Shown here: positions 48,101 through 59,171 of the stretch, in pieces
How the letters are laid out: each line of letters begins with the position of its first letter
How positions within the stretch are numbered: position 1 is the stretch's first letter
Origin: Phorcus lineatus
Lineage: Eukaryota > Mollusca > Gastropoda > Trochida > Trochidae
Direction: 5' to 3'
Assembly: GCA_921293015.1 (NCBI GenBank)
Contig: OV121086.1
Location: forward strand, 28,072,254-28,136,253
DNA length: 64,000 nt
Program-made: the position numbers and the translations under genes
Notes under the pieces: model-generated
The model's input: the letters and a program-made list of their open reading frames with translations, nothing else
What the model was told of the DNA's origin: nothing
Database searches by the model: none

Positions 48101-51100
48101 GTTTCAATCCAATGTATTCGATATATATGTATTCCTCTGAATACTATTCATATAAGGTAACTGATTTTACTTACTTTACTTACGTTCCTAATTCTAACCA
48201 ATTTTTAAAAAATAACTGTTCTATTTTACCCCGATGAACCAACAGTGATAGAAAAATACATCCAAAATACTTACCATAAACTGTAAGGCTGGTAAACCTT
48301 GGGAAGAGAAGGGTCACACCAGCTTCCAATGTTAATGATTCCAGCCTCTCAACGCGAATATCTTCTGTGACAAAATAAGGGCTACCGTTGGCTCTTAGAG
48401 TCACATGACCGCCAATACTGCCACCAATGGTTCCATTTGGTGATAAAAATGGTGCACTTGACGACTCGGATTCCTCTTGCAGTGCCGTAAAGTTAGAGTA
48501 CAGGTAGAAAGGTTTGAATATTATCACTGGTAAGTCCTTGTTCTCGGTCGAGTCATAGATCCTGCTTGAAATAACATAATCATGTCGAGTGTCCCAGAAA
48601 TTATGACTGCAGTTGACTGTCATGTCTGCAAAGCAATGTCCTTTGAACTCCAAATTGACATACTGTCTGATGTCGTTGAAATGGTTCCTTTGAATAATAG
48701 AGTACGGATTCGTAAAGATAAGCCGACTTTTCTTAAACACGTTTTCTCTCACAGTGCAATAACCAACACCGGAGAAAGACTCCCTCTCCTGTACAGCATT
48801 GATAGATATGCTCTCCCCATTAGAGGGACTACCGATCATCGTGTCTAGCTCAATAGTACTGTCCCCAATCGTGTTATTGGTCATGTTAACGTTAGAAGCA
48901 GAAACGTTCACAAAGGCATATCTTACGATGTTGTCAATGACGTCAATGTCAGCTAAACCATCTTTTGACACAATCAGCTGTCGATAGGATGTAAGTTCGT
49001 TCCCCATAAACACAATGCTTGAATTCCCGATTGAATGAATCTCGACAAGATATTCTTGTCCACCATCAATGATATTGTTTCTTCTTCTAAAGATATTTCT
49101 CTTCAAATGGACAAATTCTGCATCACTATTTATGGTTAAGTTCAATTGTTGGAAAATGTTATCCGATACCACGATGCTAATGGTCGCTGTTGTGTTGTGA
49201 TGTGTCGTGTTGATGGACACACTTGGAGAACCAGAATATCCGATAAAGGTGTTGTTGACGACCACGACATCATGCGGGTTAAAGCTTCCTTCTCCAGAAG
49301 TTTTAAAATTCAGTGGTGATGCACCATCCTCTACGTCAAAACGAGAATCCCTAACTTCAAGCATACCTGGCATGGTTTTAGTTGATATTGGACAAACTGT
49401 TACACGTATTGGCGCTTTAACGTCAAGGCCACGTATCATCAGGTTTAATGCTGGACTCATTAATTCCATAAGATTACCATACCGCGATCGTCCTGTCACA
49501 GAAGAATGTTCAATTCTCAGGGATAAAGCCGTTGAATAAGATTCAAGAGAAAATGGTTCATAAGGTGCATTCAAATTAGAGTTGTTGATAGAAACGTTGA
49601 GGTGACCACTGGAGCTTGGATATAACGCCATTCCTACCTGTGTGTCGATTAAGGAGTTATTGATCTCCACTGTCACAGTTGAATTTTCCAAAACGTTCAC
49701 ATCCATCCAAGAATCGCAATTTGTGATTTGTACATCGTTTAAGATAAACTTGAAATCCTTTGACTTCTCTATGTAGAATGCTTGGGAACAGTCATTAATG
49801 AAAGTATGTGATAAGGTAATGGACATCGCGTTGTCCCCTTTCGTCTCGATTGATCTGAATGAGTACAGATTGGCATGGGTAATAGTGGATCCTGTGTATA
49901 AAAAAAATATTTTTAGAAAGGATCTTTCGAACAATTGCCGTATGGAAAAACACTACAATTTAAAAAGAATGTTTCTTTTTCAGTTTCTAAGTTAAGAGTC
50001 TGGGCCCTGTGTAATAAGTATACCCCTTTGAGGGATACATCGGACTTGTACCGATTACTAAACGAAAGTCATGGTATTTTCACCATAATGATAACTAAAA
50101 TGAGTGATTAAATACAATTTCCTTAACTAAAAGGTTTGATCTAAAAGATTCTGATCCCCTTTGTCAATTAGCCAGTGAATCTGATATTCATGAATTTCAG
50201 AAAAACACTTGTGCCCATAAGGTACATGAAATCAACTACCCGCCAACAGAGATTCTCACCAAATTCTTATTTACACAGGATAATTAATGAGCAAGAGTGA
50301 ATACTTTTTCAGGAAGTGGAGAACATACGTACTTCCCTTAGAGTAACGTCTGAGGACTGAGAACTTGGAACTGAATTTAGTCCTCTACCGTGAAGACCTC
50401 TTTCTTGATTCTTTATTAAAAGGGCCGTAGCACGTTAAATAACTATTAAGTTAAGTCATAACAAATTTTAAAACGAAAGTAGAATCTAATTAATCCTAAT
50501 TAACAAAAAAAAAATGAGGCTATGCAAATCAATTTCCCTAATTCAAATGACTATTAGGTGTTCACACAAAAAGGGATTGTCAGAGGTTTTTACTTGGTAC
50601 TTAAATTTTTCCTGTAAGACATCATATGATCGAGTTGTAATGAGATTTGATGATTTATTGGAGAAAATTGGAAGAAATTCAAAAAATTGTAAGTGCTACT
50701 GCCCCTTTAGATTAAACATAAACCGATCTATTTTGTGCAGGGGGAGACATTAAGGTGCAGCGTAAGATTTCAAGAAACATTTCAACGTATGTTTTACTTC
50801 ACCATTATCAAATTTGCTATTCAATGGTAATATGTAGTTACCCTGTGTAGATGCTCTAGGTAGAGAGCCAGGTTGTCGGGCTAAGACCATCGGGGTATGA
50901 CTAACATATAATCTCATCTTAATATCTCGCAATTGGAAAACAAATACCCGACGATCATGAATCTAACATTAAGTGAGTTTATAGCATTATAATGTCATCG
51001 TCATTATGACATCAAACATTGTAATGACATTAACTGTGACATCACAAATTTGTATTTCAATCTTCTCTGTACTGTAGCAGCTAGGTTTGGCGAACAAAAA

Positions 51101-54100
51101 GTATTACCTGCGCCAAGTATTCGTAGCCCATTCCACCTTTCAACTATGGGCTCAGGCCCCATCTCAAAGTCAAACATGAAATATTCTTCTCCAGTTTCAA
51201 CTCTATATTCAGGCTCCATCACAACCGAATTGGATTTCTCTCCAATGACAGCTAAAGAACCTGAGGTCAAAGGTTAAAATAGATATTTTTTGGAAAAAAT
51301 ACAGTAAACAGTAAAATTCGGCGTTATGTTGGCTGTAAATAAGCTTCCGAAATTACGTTTGAATCATTGACCAACAAATTCGACATTAACCTGTTTATTA
51401 TCGCTAAACTGAAGTGATAAGCATTGAGATGTTAATTTTCATAATGATAAAAGGATATTTAAAGTTCATTTCATTGGACTCCTCGTTACCAGTATTGAAT
51501 TCCATCAGTTTCTTTTGTAAATTTGGAACAGTCCACCCAAAACTGAAAACTTACAGATGCCAAGATGAATAATTGTTTTCAAGTATATTGGCTCCTTGGT
51601 TATATACAGGGATACATGAAATTCAAAAACACAAGCAATATACAAAAGGTAGACCACATATGTATTCAGGCACAAGAAATCCTTTTATCATTATGAAAAT
51701 TAACATCTCAATGCTTATCACTTCAGTTTAGCGATAATAAACAGGTTAAAGTCGAACTTGTTGGTCAATGATTCAAACGTAATTTCGGAAGCTTATTTAC
51801 AGCCAACATAACGTCGAATATAGGTTTGTAGCCTTTTTAATCTAATATATCCGTAAACGAGACGGGGAATTTCTAACTGTTAACAAGTATATTGCCCTTT
51901 TCCATTTCAATTTAAAAACAAGAAAATATCCGAATATGGCATCAAAGATTCAACTTCACAAAGTCGATTTTAACCTTATTAAGGTCTAATGGCATTTTAG
52001 CTCCTTTTCAAGCAAGGGACAAAGCTATGAAACATACGGTGTTATTTAAACACTTGAAATATAGCAATAAGCCATTTCAAAAATATTTCCCACAGACAAT
52101 ATAAAAATGCAGATTTCGTGTTTCATTTGGCGTTCACTATATGTTCCACACATCGTACTATGATCGCACTTACCTTCTACATGTATTCCTGTGCCAATCA
52201 TAAAAGTCAGGCTGACACCTTCCAGTATTGTCAGCTGCACACCTTCAGGAACATAGATGCTTTTCTTCACCAGCAGGCCCTGATGAGGCCCAATAACCTC
52301 GTTTTGATAGAGCCAACCTCCAACAGTACTTCCGTTCGGACTAAAGGCTACAGAATCCGATTTGACTTCATCCATTTCCGGTGATGTAAACACTGGATCG
52401 AGGCGTACAACATTGAGGTCAGAGTTGTTGAAGAAATCTCTAATTCGAGACCGAGGTTTTTCGGTTCCCCAATAATTAAAAGAAGCATTAATGATCTCAA
52501 TGTAGAGCTTGGAATGATCCTGTTCAACAGAGAGATCAAATTCTGCACCTGGGTTGATGAAGACGTTTCTGCTGAGACCGAGAGGAGATGCTGTCTTGAT
52601 GACCACTCGAGTGGTGCAGTTGATAAAGGTATTGCCTTCAAGATGTACCTTACCTCCCTTTATAATCAATCCTGCGTCAGTCCATGTTTCTGTCGTTGTG
52701 ATGGTGTTGTTGCTGATGTTGTAGGTTATATTGTTGTTTCCGTTCAGTTCCATTGAGATGCCTTTCTGAAAGATGTTCTGTTTGAGTGTTACGGCTGCTC
52801 GAACAGAGCTTTTGGTGCGACTATTAACCGAGATATGGTACCGATAGAATGGACTTCTGTCTTCAATATCAATAAACGTATTGTTCATAACGTTGATGAG
52901 AGCGTGTCCGTTGCCAACTTCAGGAAGATTGATTCGCATGCCACTTGCCCTGTTTTCTAGTATGTATGAATCTGTTATCAAAGTGCGATAGAGTTTGGGG
53001 GAATAACGAATGGCTAAACTCAATCCAAACTCCTTGTTACTTTTAAAAGTGGACTTCGAAACGGTAAGGTTAAGGGATGAATTTGACAAAGAACGATCAT
53101 AGGCAAGTTCCAGTCCTCTTGAATTGTCCTCAAAAAAACAATTATCCAAAACTATTGAAATCGAAAAACCAGTATCGTTTACATTAGAGATTCCATGACC
53201 TTGATTAAAGGAGAATACGGTTTCTTTGGCTACAAGAGTTACTGCTGCTTCAAATCCAAAACCATTTCCATTATTCAATATCCGGCAATTTTCTAAGACA
53301 ACCCATGATTTCGCAACATCCACGCCATTCAACATAATTCCCCCTTCGACATTCTCGTCAATCGTTGTACCGGAAATGACAATGCTTTCATCAACTGCAC
53401 CTTCTGTAAGGTGAATACCGACGTTGTTCTCGAACACACGACTGTTCCTGACGTCCATTGAGCCAAAGGATCCCATGAGTCCTGTCTTGGCGGCAGATAC
53501 AGTGCAATTGTCTAGAAGAATGGTACCTGGCAAATTTCAAGTATAACAGTTAGTGTCTGAACAGTCGAAGGCCCGAGGGGGTTCATTTCAATTTCTTACA
53601 ATATTTATCAGGTAGGATAAAGGGAAATTCTAAAGTTCGAAAATGCTGATAACGGGAATAACTTTACACGAGAAATACATTTGTAATCCAAGTTATATTT
53701 TCATCAGCAAAACAAGGTTGTTTTGCCTTAGTGATAGTGACAACCGCCTTAAGGAATATTTAGTCAAATCGTTGAGCTTGAGTTGAAACAGACACAAATG
53801 TCGAGGCGAAAAACAATTCGTTATTGCAAAATCAATATCTCTTAGGTAGGTAGGTAGGTCTATTAGGTGGATTTAAGGGCGACGTTGGGCCAAAAATTAC
53901 CTATATGCGCCTGGCATTTTAAAAAAAGTGGTTAAAATGAAATTAAAAATACGAAATAATTAAAATTATATGCTATCATATTTGCCCGTGTTCATGACAA
54001 AATCTAAAAGTGATCTTTGAACAATTCCAAACATAAGAGTTTCAACAAGAATAGATATCAAAGAGAAGACGTTGGATTTAGACATAACCACCTGTCTCAG

Positions 54101-57100
54101 GTCTTCACGGTGATAGTTATGACCTTCACATTCAAACAGAAAATGGAAGACTGTTTCCGGGCTATTTGTAAAACAGTTGATGAATAACATCTCTTGTCAC
54201 CAACAGAGGTTACCTACCTTGATTCTTAAGTACGAATCCCACCCATTGATTCGGTGCGTGAGCAAACGGAAGTGGCTGTCCAAAATCAGTTCCTGTCGCT
54301 TCGAGTGTACCTGAAATTAACGCAAATTAGGTTTGAAACTGCACTACTGGAAGAAGTATATATTAAGAGGTTTGTAAGATTACAACATAATTGTGGTTTA
54401 TTTACATTTGCATCTATAAGAACAAGTAGTTGTTACAAATGTGACCATGTCCCCCGCTGCAACCAAGAAATGAGCCAAAATCATGGACACACATCTACGG
54501 ATATGAGCTCTTCGTGTTTGATTCAATTGTTATCCTTGGAAGGCGCTCAATACTGAGATGGCCATACAGCAAAGACTCGGGATTATTGCAATTCTAAAAG
54601 TTAAGTTACAATGTGGCAATAAACTTGTAAAACTGTCTTGTACGATAAATATTTCATGAATAAACAAACAATATCATATCAGTGTTACCCGATTACATTA
54701 AGATCAAGTAAACGATGTAGACAAGTAAACAAAAAATACACTTAAGCACTTTAAAAACTGTTGTCGTGACTTTTAAAATGACCGTTATTCCTCCATTGTA
54801 GTATGATACCAAATACGTACGTACTGTACGTACGGAGATGAAAACTATGTCCCTTGCTCCGTTCTTCACCATTCAAAGATATTGCCATTTGAAATATGGT
54901 AGAATACGTTTCACCACTACAACTTACCAAATACAGTAATGCCTGCTCTCGATGAGTTAAAAACGACTTTAACGCCGTCGTGAATGCGGACCCTTGCTGT
55001 TTCCTCGATCTTAATCTCGGAGTTGATAATATATGGACTGCCTTCAATCATCCAATCTTGATTATCCTGAAACAGGTAATATAGCGTCAGTGTAACCTTC
55101 ATGACTATGGTATTCGCCCATTTACCGGGGACCCGCAGGTCTACAAACAGCTGGCTACAGATATATAGCAAGGAAAATATAAAAACAAGTTAATTGTGAA
55201 ACATCATCCTGTTTAACATGGAGGTGAGGTTTTCAAAAAGTCTCAAGGGGTAATAACCGAAGACAACAATTCACTTGCTATTAACTCCAAAGGTGCTACC
55301 AACAGATATACTATCAGTATCACTTGGAGCAAGGCACAGAACATTTGTTTTCTAATTTTGGTAACGGGACAAACCTACTTTTGCATGTGATTAAAAGAAG
55401 TGAAAAAAACGTAATATAAATTCATGTTACATAAAATAAGGACTGTTGTTTTCCCTATATACTTACATTTATATGATCACCAACTGTCGTGTAATTGACT
55501 CGATCCTGCTGTTCTAGTTCGCACCCATATAATTCTATCCGCAGATTTTCCCCAGACATCAGAGGTTGAATGGCCAAAAACCTCGCCTGAAATAAAACAA
55601 AAAGTAACACTAAAGATTACATCTTAAAGAAAAATTTTAATATATCATCAAATAATTTGAAATTCAAAATATTTCTATCTTTTCAACACATTTAAATAAA
55701 AACACCTATAGTGTGGAAACTCTTTCTCAATGTCATATATTTTCGTATTCTCAAAGTCCAGAAATAGATAAAATTATTAAATTTGCAGAAATTACAACAT
55801 AAGTAAAGTTTTCTTCATATAAGTATTTTTTAGTTAGAAATGAGATGGTTTACCCTCTGATTATAACATCATTTGCATAAAGTTATCAAATGTGAAAATT
55901 TTGACAATTAGAAGTCAACATGCCACAGCGCCGTTAAATTTGACATCTAAACTTCTAAGAACATTGTGACGAAATGAACCAAAAAATTTAAATGTTCATG
56001 AAAACGATTGTCAAATATTGTTTTCGCTTTTGTTAACTGGTTGTTATTTTTAAAATGATAAATACTCCTGGTCCCCACCTTTAAGGCTGGAAGAAATTCA
56101 TGAGTAGCAACACTTTCACTATCCACTGTACCAGGCAGTACTACAGACCCTGTGTCAGCAATATAGGTCGTCCATGTCAGTCTATCATTACTGTAAAACA
56201 GTGTGAAATTATTCACAGACCCCTGGACCGCATAACTGGTTACGTTGAACTGCGCAAGTAGGTCCACCAATAAGTACTGGTGTGCGGTTCCTGCAGTCGA
56301 AACCCAGCCATCTAAAAATAGACATTGTGGTGCAATGGTTGTGATGTGTGAAACTAATTATAAAAGAATTCAACAATTAACTGACAAAATCCATAAGTAT
56401 ATACTAAACATGTTATGATTTATTTTTCATAAAAGTATATCTTTTTTTCACAATTGCACTGCGGATATTGCGTATCTGTTGACCTTTAAGGAAGATTCAA
56501 CATCGAAAGAAGTGACTACGACCAAACAGCATTTGAAGATAATGGTGTCACATGTATTGCTAATTCAGGAATAAGGTTTAGTTACTAAATAGTACTTCAT
56601 AACTTAGTACTAAATTATAGTATTTACTTACTTCGTACTTATTTTTAAATGTGATTTGGCAGTTTTAATCGTCTATTTTGGGTCAACATTCAACATTCAA
56701 TTCTTTATCAATGCACCAAATTCCTGTCCTAGCAGTCCACGTGAGTGTACATTCCACTTACAATTGACCAAATACACATGCACATTGCTCTCCAATGGTA
56801 CAGAGTATGATGATATTAAACAGGCTAAATCTCAGCTTGTGATCGAAAACCGCCAATGACTCAAACGTATTTTAAGTTGTTACTTTAGAAAGGCTATTTG
56901 AACTCAGCCCAGGACTTCTGATAGTTTGGTTCTCAATCAAGCCATATACAAAATTTATTAAACATACTCAGGGTCATTTTCAAGAAAAGATTAACTTTGC
57001 TTTACATTCATCTTACGATAAGGTAACTCTGTTCATAGGGGCCTTCGTAGTATGCATAGGGACCAAAACAGCGATATGCACCGGTTTAAGAAAAATATGT

Positions 57101-59171
57101 ATGACATCAGTTATGTAACACTATAAGAATGATATCATTTTACATTAATCATTTCATTAATCATTTTATTGAGAGTATAAATATGTAAATATATATATAT
57201 CACAGACATAGCAAAGTACGTAATCCCCACATTGCGTCGTGCCTGCATGGCAGATATATTTTAAAGTCATGTTTGATATTGCGTATTTCCCTTGCCATTT
57301 GTCGATAGTTTGAACAGATGTCGTAAAGATATAGCAAAATTACCTACTCCCAACATTGAGTTGGGCGTAAGATTAAGTGTATTGTAAATTTTCATTTCTT
57401 GATTTACATTTTCATATTTCCCTCACCCTATTGACGAGTGTATATAAAATGTACTTATAAACGTTACATACTGCCCACGTTGAGTCTAGCCTGGCTAGCC
57501 GTGTAAGAAGAAGTTGATGATGACGCAGTAAGTTGATCATCATTTATACTCCCGTCTTCAAACCCAAGCGGACTATCACACGACTGTCCAAGTACACCTG
57601 AAATAAAGAGTTTTATTTAAGATTTCCAAGCATTGATTATGAAATATTGTCTCGAAACGTTACCTATCATTACGAAATAAAATAACAAAGCGGATCCTTT
57701 TTATGAATATATCTATTTATAAAATATATATCTATATCTAAAGGTGTTGGATAAATATATTTAACTGAGTTTGAAAAACATTTTTGTGAGGTATTTTACA
57801 TGTTGAAGTTCATATGGTTAGGACATATAAATATAAAGTTTTAAACGCTTTCAATACAAAAGTTGTAAATCAATAGATTTCTTTCCCTTAAAAGTTTGAA
57901 TCCATGTAAAAAAATAAAAATGTGCTATTTCTATTAACGTGATTTAAAAAAATAATTTTCTTGTCTACAGTTTGTTAATTAGGTTTTTCGGATAGAAAAT
58001 GACATTGAATTTTGGTATTAAAAACATATGACTCACTAAAAGGTTCTAAGATAATCCGGAGGCATTAATGTTATCTTTAAAAACGTACTAGAAATTCAAG
58101 TTGTTTGACATGAGAGCAGAAGTTATGACCACGTCACATGCGTATGTTATTTCGAAGAGAGATGTTCTAAGTGATTTGAAAGCACTTTCAATCGTAAAAT
58201 TATCATGATTTTGAAATAAGTTCAACTGAAAGCCGTCAGTAACGCACAGGTGAATTCAATGCCAAAGGCAGCAGAAAGGAGTTAATAAAAGCATGGCCTA
58301 CAAGATGGACCAGAAATCAGAGTCTGTTCGTAGTGTGAGATATCGCTTCAAATCCGCAGGTCTGATTAAAATCGACCGTGTTCCGAGGAATAAAAGTTTC
58401 AAAATATTGACTCTGTCGAGATTCGAACTCTATCTGTCTAGGCTATCCTCTCCACATCGGTCTGACCGCAGCCTCTGCAGTGTACGTCCTTACGTAAACT
58501 CAGCTAACCAATCACAATGCATGCGGCAAAAGCATTCGGTATCAGTAGCTAGGGCCAAGTAACTCCCGTTTACCATTCCTTAAACTTGATCGCCGATATC
58601 ATTATTTTAAACGCAATGATGTGATTGGTTCGCTAATGACTAGGTTTTGTCTGCGCTAAACTGGTGTCAGCACGTGTCAGCAGTGAGGCTGCCTTCAGAT
58701 CGATGTAGAGAGGATAGCCTAGACAGATAGAGTTCAAATCTCGATAGAGTCAATATTTCGAAACTTTTATTCCTGGGTACACGGTCGATTTTAATCAGAC
58801 TGACAAAAGCTGTTGACCCAAATGGGGATAAATCCAGATAAATCACGATACAAAAATGATTACACTCAAAGTTATTCAAAGCATTTTAAAGATGTGGGCT
58901 CTCACACGATATACCTCTTATAAGAGAGTTGCTATGCTATGATAATTTTGATAGATACAAATAGTTTCTGAGCCTGATTTCAAATCTCGAAACAATGGAA
59001 GTCATTTTACAACAAACATATAAAGCTGACTAATTGGCGACTGTAAGAGGCAGAGTGTGCGCAATTCTACACCCGCATTCTCGTACGGGTCTAAGAATTG
59101 ACTACCCTACCTGTCAGTGTTAAAGCTCCGTACAGGGTCACCAAGACAAAACTACTGTACTGTGACGGCAT
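37680..59171 (-). CDS. bark: Protein bark beetle/Anakonda-like: F5/8C, beta-helix, SRCR, EGF (18 exons, ~2514 aa)
   Basis: Eighteen minus-strand exons join with matching phases: 59171-59111, 57597-57472, 56311-56079, 55586-55467, 55066-54928, 54310-54218, 53526-52174, 51260-51108, 49891-48275, 47896-47798, 46574-46418, 45724-45537, 44682-43404, 42818-42745, 41744-41649, 41320-41176, 39861-39671, 39100-37680. The sum is 7545 nt, 2514 codons plus TAG. Order: signal peptide, discoidin, four beta-helix blocks (helices on exons 7, 9, 13, 18), SRCR before helices 3 and 4, two EGF-like modules, Ser/Thr stalk, hydrophobic tail. Each helix begins after a cap of the type SPYxV...I.V..G..L.I..GV.L.F and ends in an NYWG-like motif. 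Beta-helix plus SRCR repeats define Drosophila Bark/Anakonda, an extracellular organiser of tricellular junctions. The junction role here is inferred from family; discoidin, EGF and the GPI-like end are differences. Confidence 0.82.
39671..41320 (-). CDS. bark: bark-like exons 16-17: SRCR domain 2
   Basis: Exon 41320-41176 encodes GTVRLVDHNE, GRVEMCINGTWTRVCQVLYP and KLICRAMGYE. Exon 39861-39671 encodes ASMVEDLGCKSSMWALSQCQ then MCDDVRVSC. The join splits a Glu codon in phase 2. The pattern fits SRCR although the middle is diverged. The intron between them holds a tRNA-headed SINE. Confidence 0.82.
40760..41105 (+). mobile_element. tRNA-headed SINE
   Basis: 'gtgtagtgattagc' (A-box-like) and 'gggttcgaatcctgg' (B box) make the tRNA-like head at 40785-40850. 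A core follows, with 'gtgtccctgggcaagacact', and a tail 'gcgcggtacaagaaa' ending in (ATT)n. In an intron of the bark-like gene, opposite to its direction. Confidence 0.85.
41649..41744 (-). CDS. bark: bark-like exon 15: second half of cap D
   Basis: A 32-codon exon encoding GTLVAQAESPEKIVFKRADD then PWFGVVFPSMLG, equivalent to exons 6, 8 and 10. Acceptor TTTACAG, donor GTAGG, phase 1. Confidence 0.75.
42745..42818 (-). CDS. bark: bark-like exon 14: end of cap D, first part
   Basis: A 74-nt exon encoding RNGGVLHVPSGVELRFKRGT then GIYVDG, the same motif as the caps in exons 5, 7 and 9. Phase 2 in, 1 out. No start codon, so it is invisible as an independent frame. Confidence 0.78.
43089..43255. 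mobile_element. tRNA-like SINE piece inside perfect 17-bp inverted repeats
   Basis: 'ccatatttgggatcaca' (43089-43105) and its exact complement (43239-43255) enclose a minus-strand tRNA-like sequence with B box 'ggctcgaatcccgg' and a head containing 'tggttagcaagtgg'. Confidence 0.7.
43404..44682 (-). CDS. bark: bark-like exon 13: parallel beta-helix C
   Basis: Begins DIGYEVEIHHFIINDTEVGL and continues with many N-N-x turns (SNCAISNNNVGVRI, SISGNTLSNNEAPSI), closing with ARLNYWGGSSHDYV. It then starts cap D (LVLGKDSSLYTIDRSIYI). Donor AAG|GTTTGT in phase 2. Its 5' end is the unit of the tandem array at 44640-45165. Confidence 0.85.
44640..45165. repeat. Tandem array of the exon-13 acceptor boundary, 8 copies
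   Basis: On the minus strand each unit carries TCAGAT followed by a short exon-like stretch. The copies are at plus positions 44681 (the real site), 44745, 44810, 44877, 44942, 45009, 45080 and 45148, spaced 64-71 bases. The units repeat about 20 intronic bases, the AG, and about 40 bases of coding sequence similar to DIGYEVEIHHF. Confidence 0.8.
45537..46574 (-). CDS. bark: bark-like exons 11-12: SRCR domain 1
   Basis: Exon 46574-46418 encodes PEVRLVGGCPGKEGRVEVKS, VWRPVCGEGF and AKVVCRGLGY. Exon 45724-45537 encodes IIDEVFNCAGTEDNLLKCPT and then C...YVKC. Together they make a full SRCR with the expected cysteines. The phase-2 split at G-Y-(D/E) is the same as in SRCR 2. The exon 12 acceptor (CATCAACAG) is chosen by phase and domain length and is less certain than the others. 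Confidence 0.8.
46583..46885. repeat. Tandem repeat of the region upstream of exon 11, ~87-93 bp
   Basis: 'atgttatcgttaaactattg' plus 'tgacagatg' recurs at about 46583, 46669, 46756 and 46849; the last two units are nearly identical. On the minus strand each ends in an acceptor-like AG (TTGCAG in two). Confidence 0.75.
47798..47896 (-). CDS. bark: bark-like exon 10: second half of cap C
   Basis: A 33-codon exon encoding GKLRILGNSSHPVYAKAKID then WFGMRLSETK. It begins with GTAAG just inside the exon, so the true acceptor CTTTCAG is immediately followed by a donor-like string. Confidence 0.7.
48275..49891 (-). CDS. bark: bark-like exon 9: parallel beta-helix B and cap C
   Basis: A 539-codon exon and the longest helix block, with repeated NNT/NNS coil turns, closing with CSHNFWDTRHDYV. 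The next cap starts SPNGTIGGSIGG and GSPYFVTEDIRVERLESLTL. Acceptor ATACACAG, donor GTAAGTAT, phase 1. Confidence 0.85.
50419..50708. mobile_element. MITE of the AGTAGCACG family in bark-like intron 8
   Basis: Left end 'aagggccgtagcacgtt' after TTAA, right end 'gtgctactgcccctt', with an interior shared with 20945-21205 ('gtgttcacac'). Non-coding. Confidence 0.7.
51108..51260 (-). CDS. bark: bark-like exon 8: second half of cap B
   Basis: Encodes GSLAVIGEKSNSVVMEPEYR to NGLRILGAG, phase 1 in and out, the equivalent of exon 6. No SRCR follows this cap, unlike the third and fourth caps. Confidence 0.75.
51316..51819. mobile_element. Foldback element with 141-bp arms
   Basis: The arm 51316-51456 is an almost perfect reverse complement of 51679-51819, with a 222-bp centre. 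'aaattacgtttgaatcattg' in the arms links it to the dispersed family at 430, 1560 and 12895. It lies in intron 7 of the bark-like gene, between exons 8 and 7. Confidence 0.9.
52174..53526 (-). CDS. bark: bark-like exon 7: parallel beta-helix A and cap B
   Basis: A 451-codon exon of short N/S/G-rich coils (for example ILDNCTV-type, NNVGIHL, SGTTIDENVEGGIML), the PbH1 pattern. The helix block closes with NASFNYWG near 52480. The exon then runs into the next cap (SPNGSTVGGW, LLVKKSIYVPEGVQLTILEG). Several N-glycosylation sequons. Confidence 0.85.
53845..54195 (-). mobile_element. LINE 3' fragment with (CCTA)n tail
   Basis: Minus-strand frame 54190-53966 includes CFTNSPETVFHFLFECEGHN, the post-RT cysteine/histidine region of LINE ORF2. 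A 3' UTR follows, ending in CCTACCTACCTACC at about 53845-53860. 5'-truncated, inside intron 6 of the bark-like gene. Confidence 0.72.
54218..55066 (-). CDS. bark: bark-like exons 5-6: beta-helix cap A
   Basis: Exons 55066-54928 and 54310-54218. The first reads DWMIEGSPYIINSEIKIEE then VRIHDGVKVVFNSSRAGITV. The second reads GTLEATGTDF, then NQWVGFVLKNQG. The same two-part cap (ending in V-x-G, then G-x-L) recurs before each later helix, showing internal duplication. Confidence 0.8.
55467..57597 (-). CDS. bark: bark-like exons 2-4: F5/8C (discoidin) domain
   Basis: Exons 57597-57472, 56311-56079 and 55586-55467. Together they read C-x-x-PLGFEDGSINDDQLTASS, then ARLN, GWVSTAGTAHQYLLVDLL, SVNNFTLFYSNDRLTWTTYI and ARFLAIQPL...LRIELYGCE. 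These are the full set of discoidin landmarks, with the first and last cysteines that pair in this fold. Such domains bind glycans, lipids or matrix proteins. Drosophila Bark is not known to me to start with this domain. Confidence 0.85.
58361..58799. mobile_element. Foldback MITE with ~118-bp arms
   Basis: 'tctgattaaaatcgaccgtg' (58361) pairs with 'cacggtcgattttaatcaga' (ending 58799); the arms pair to about 58478/58682. Non-coding. In intron 1 of the bark-like gene. Confidence 0.88.
59111..59171 (-). CDS. bark: bark-like exon 1: start and signal peptide
   Basis: ATG at 59171 gives MPSQYSSFVLVTLYGALTLT, a short polar start then a hydrophobic core, and a GTAGGG donor in phase 1. The join to exon 2 gives TGVLGQSCDS, a reasonable cleavage region. 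It is too short to be found as a free-standing frame. Confidence 0.75.
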
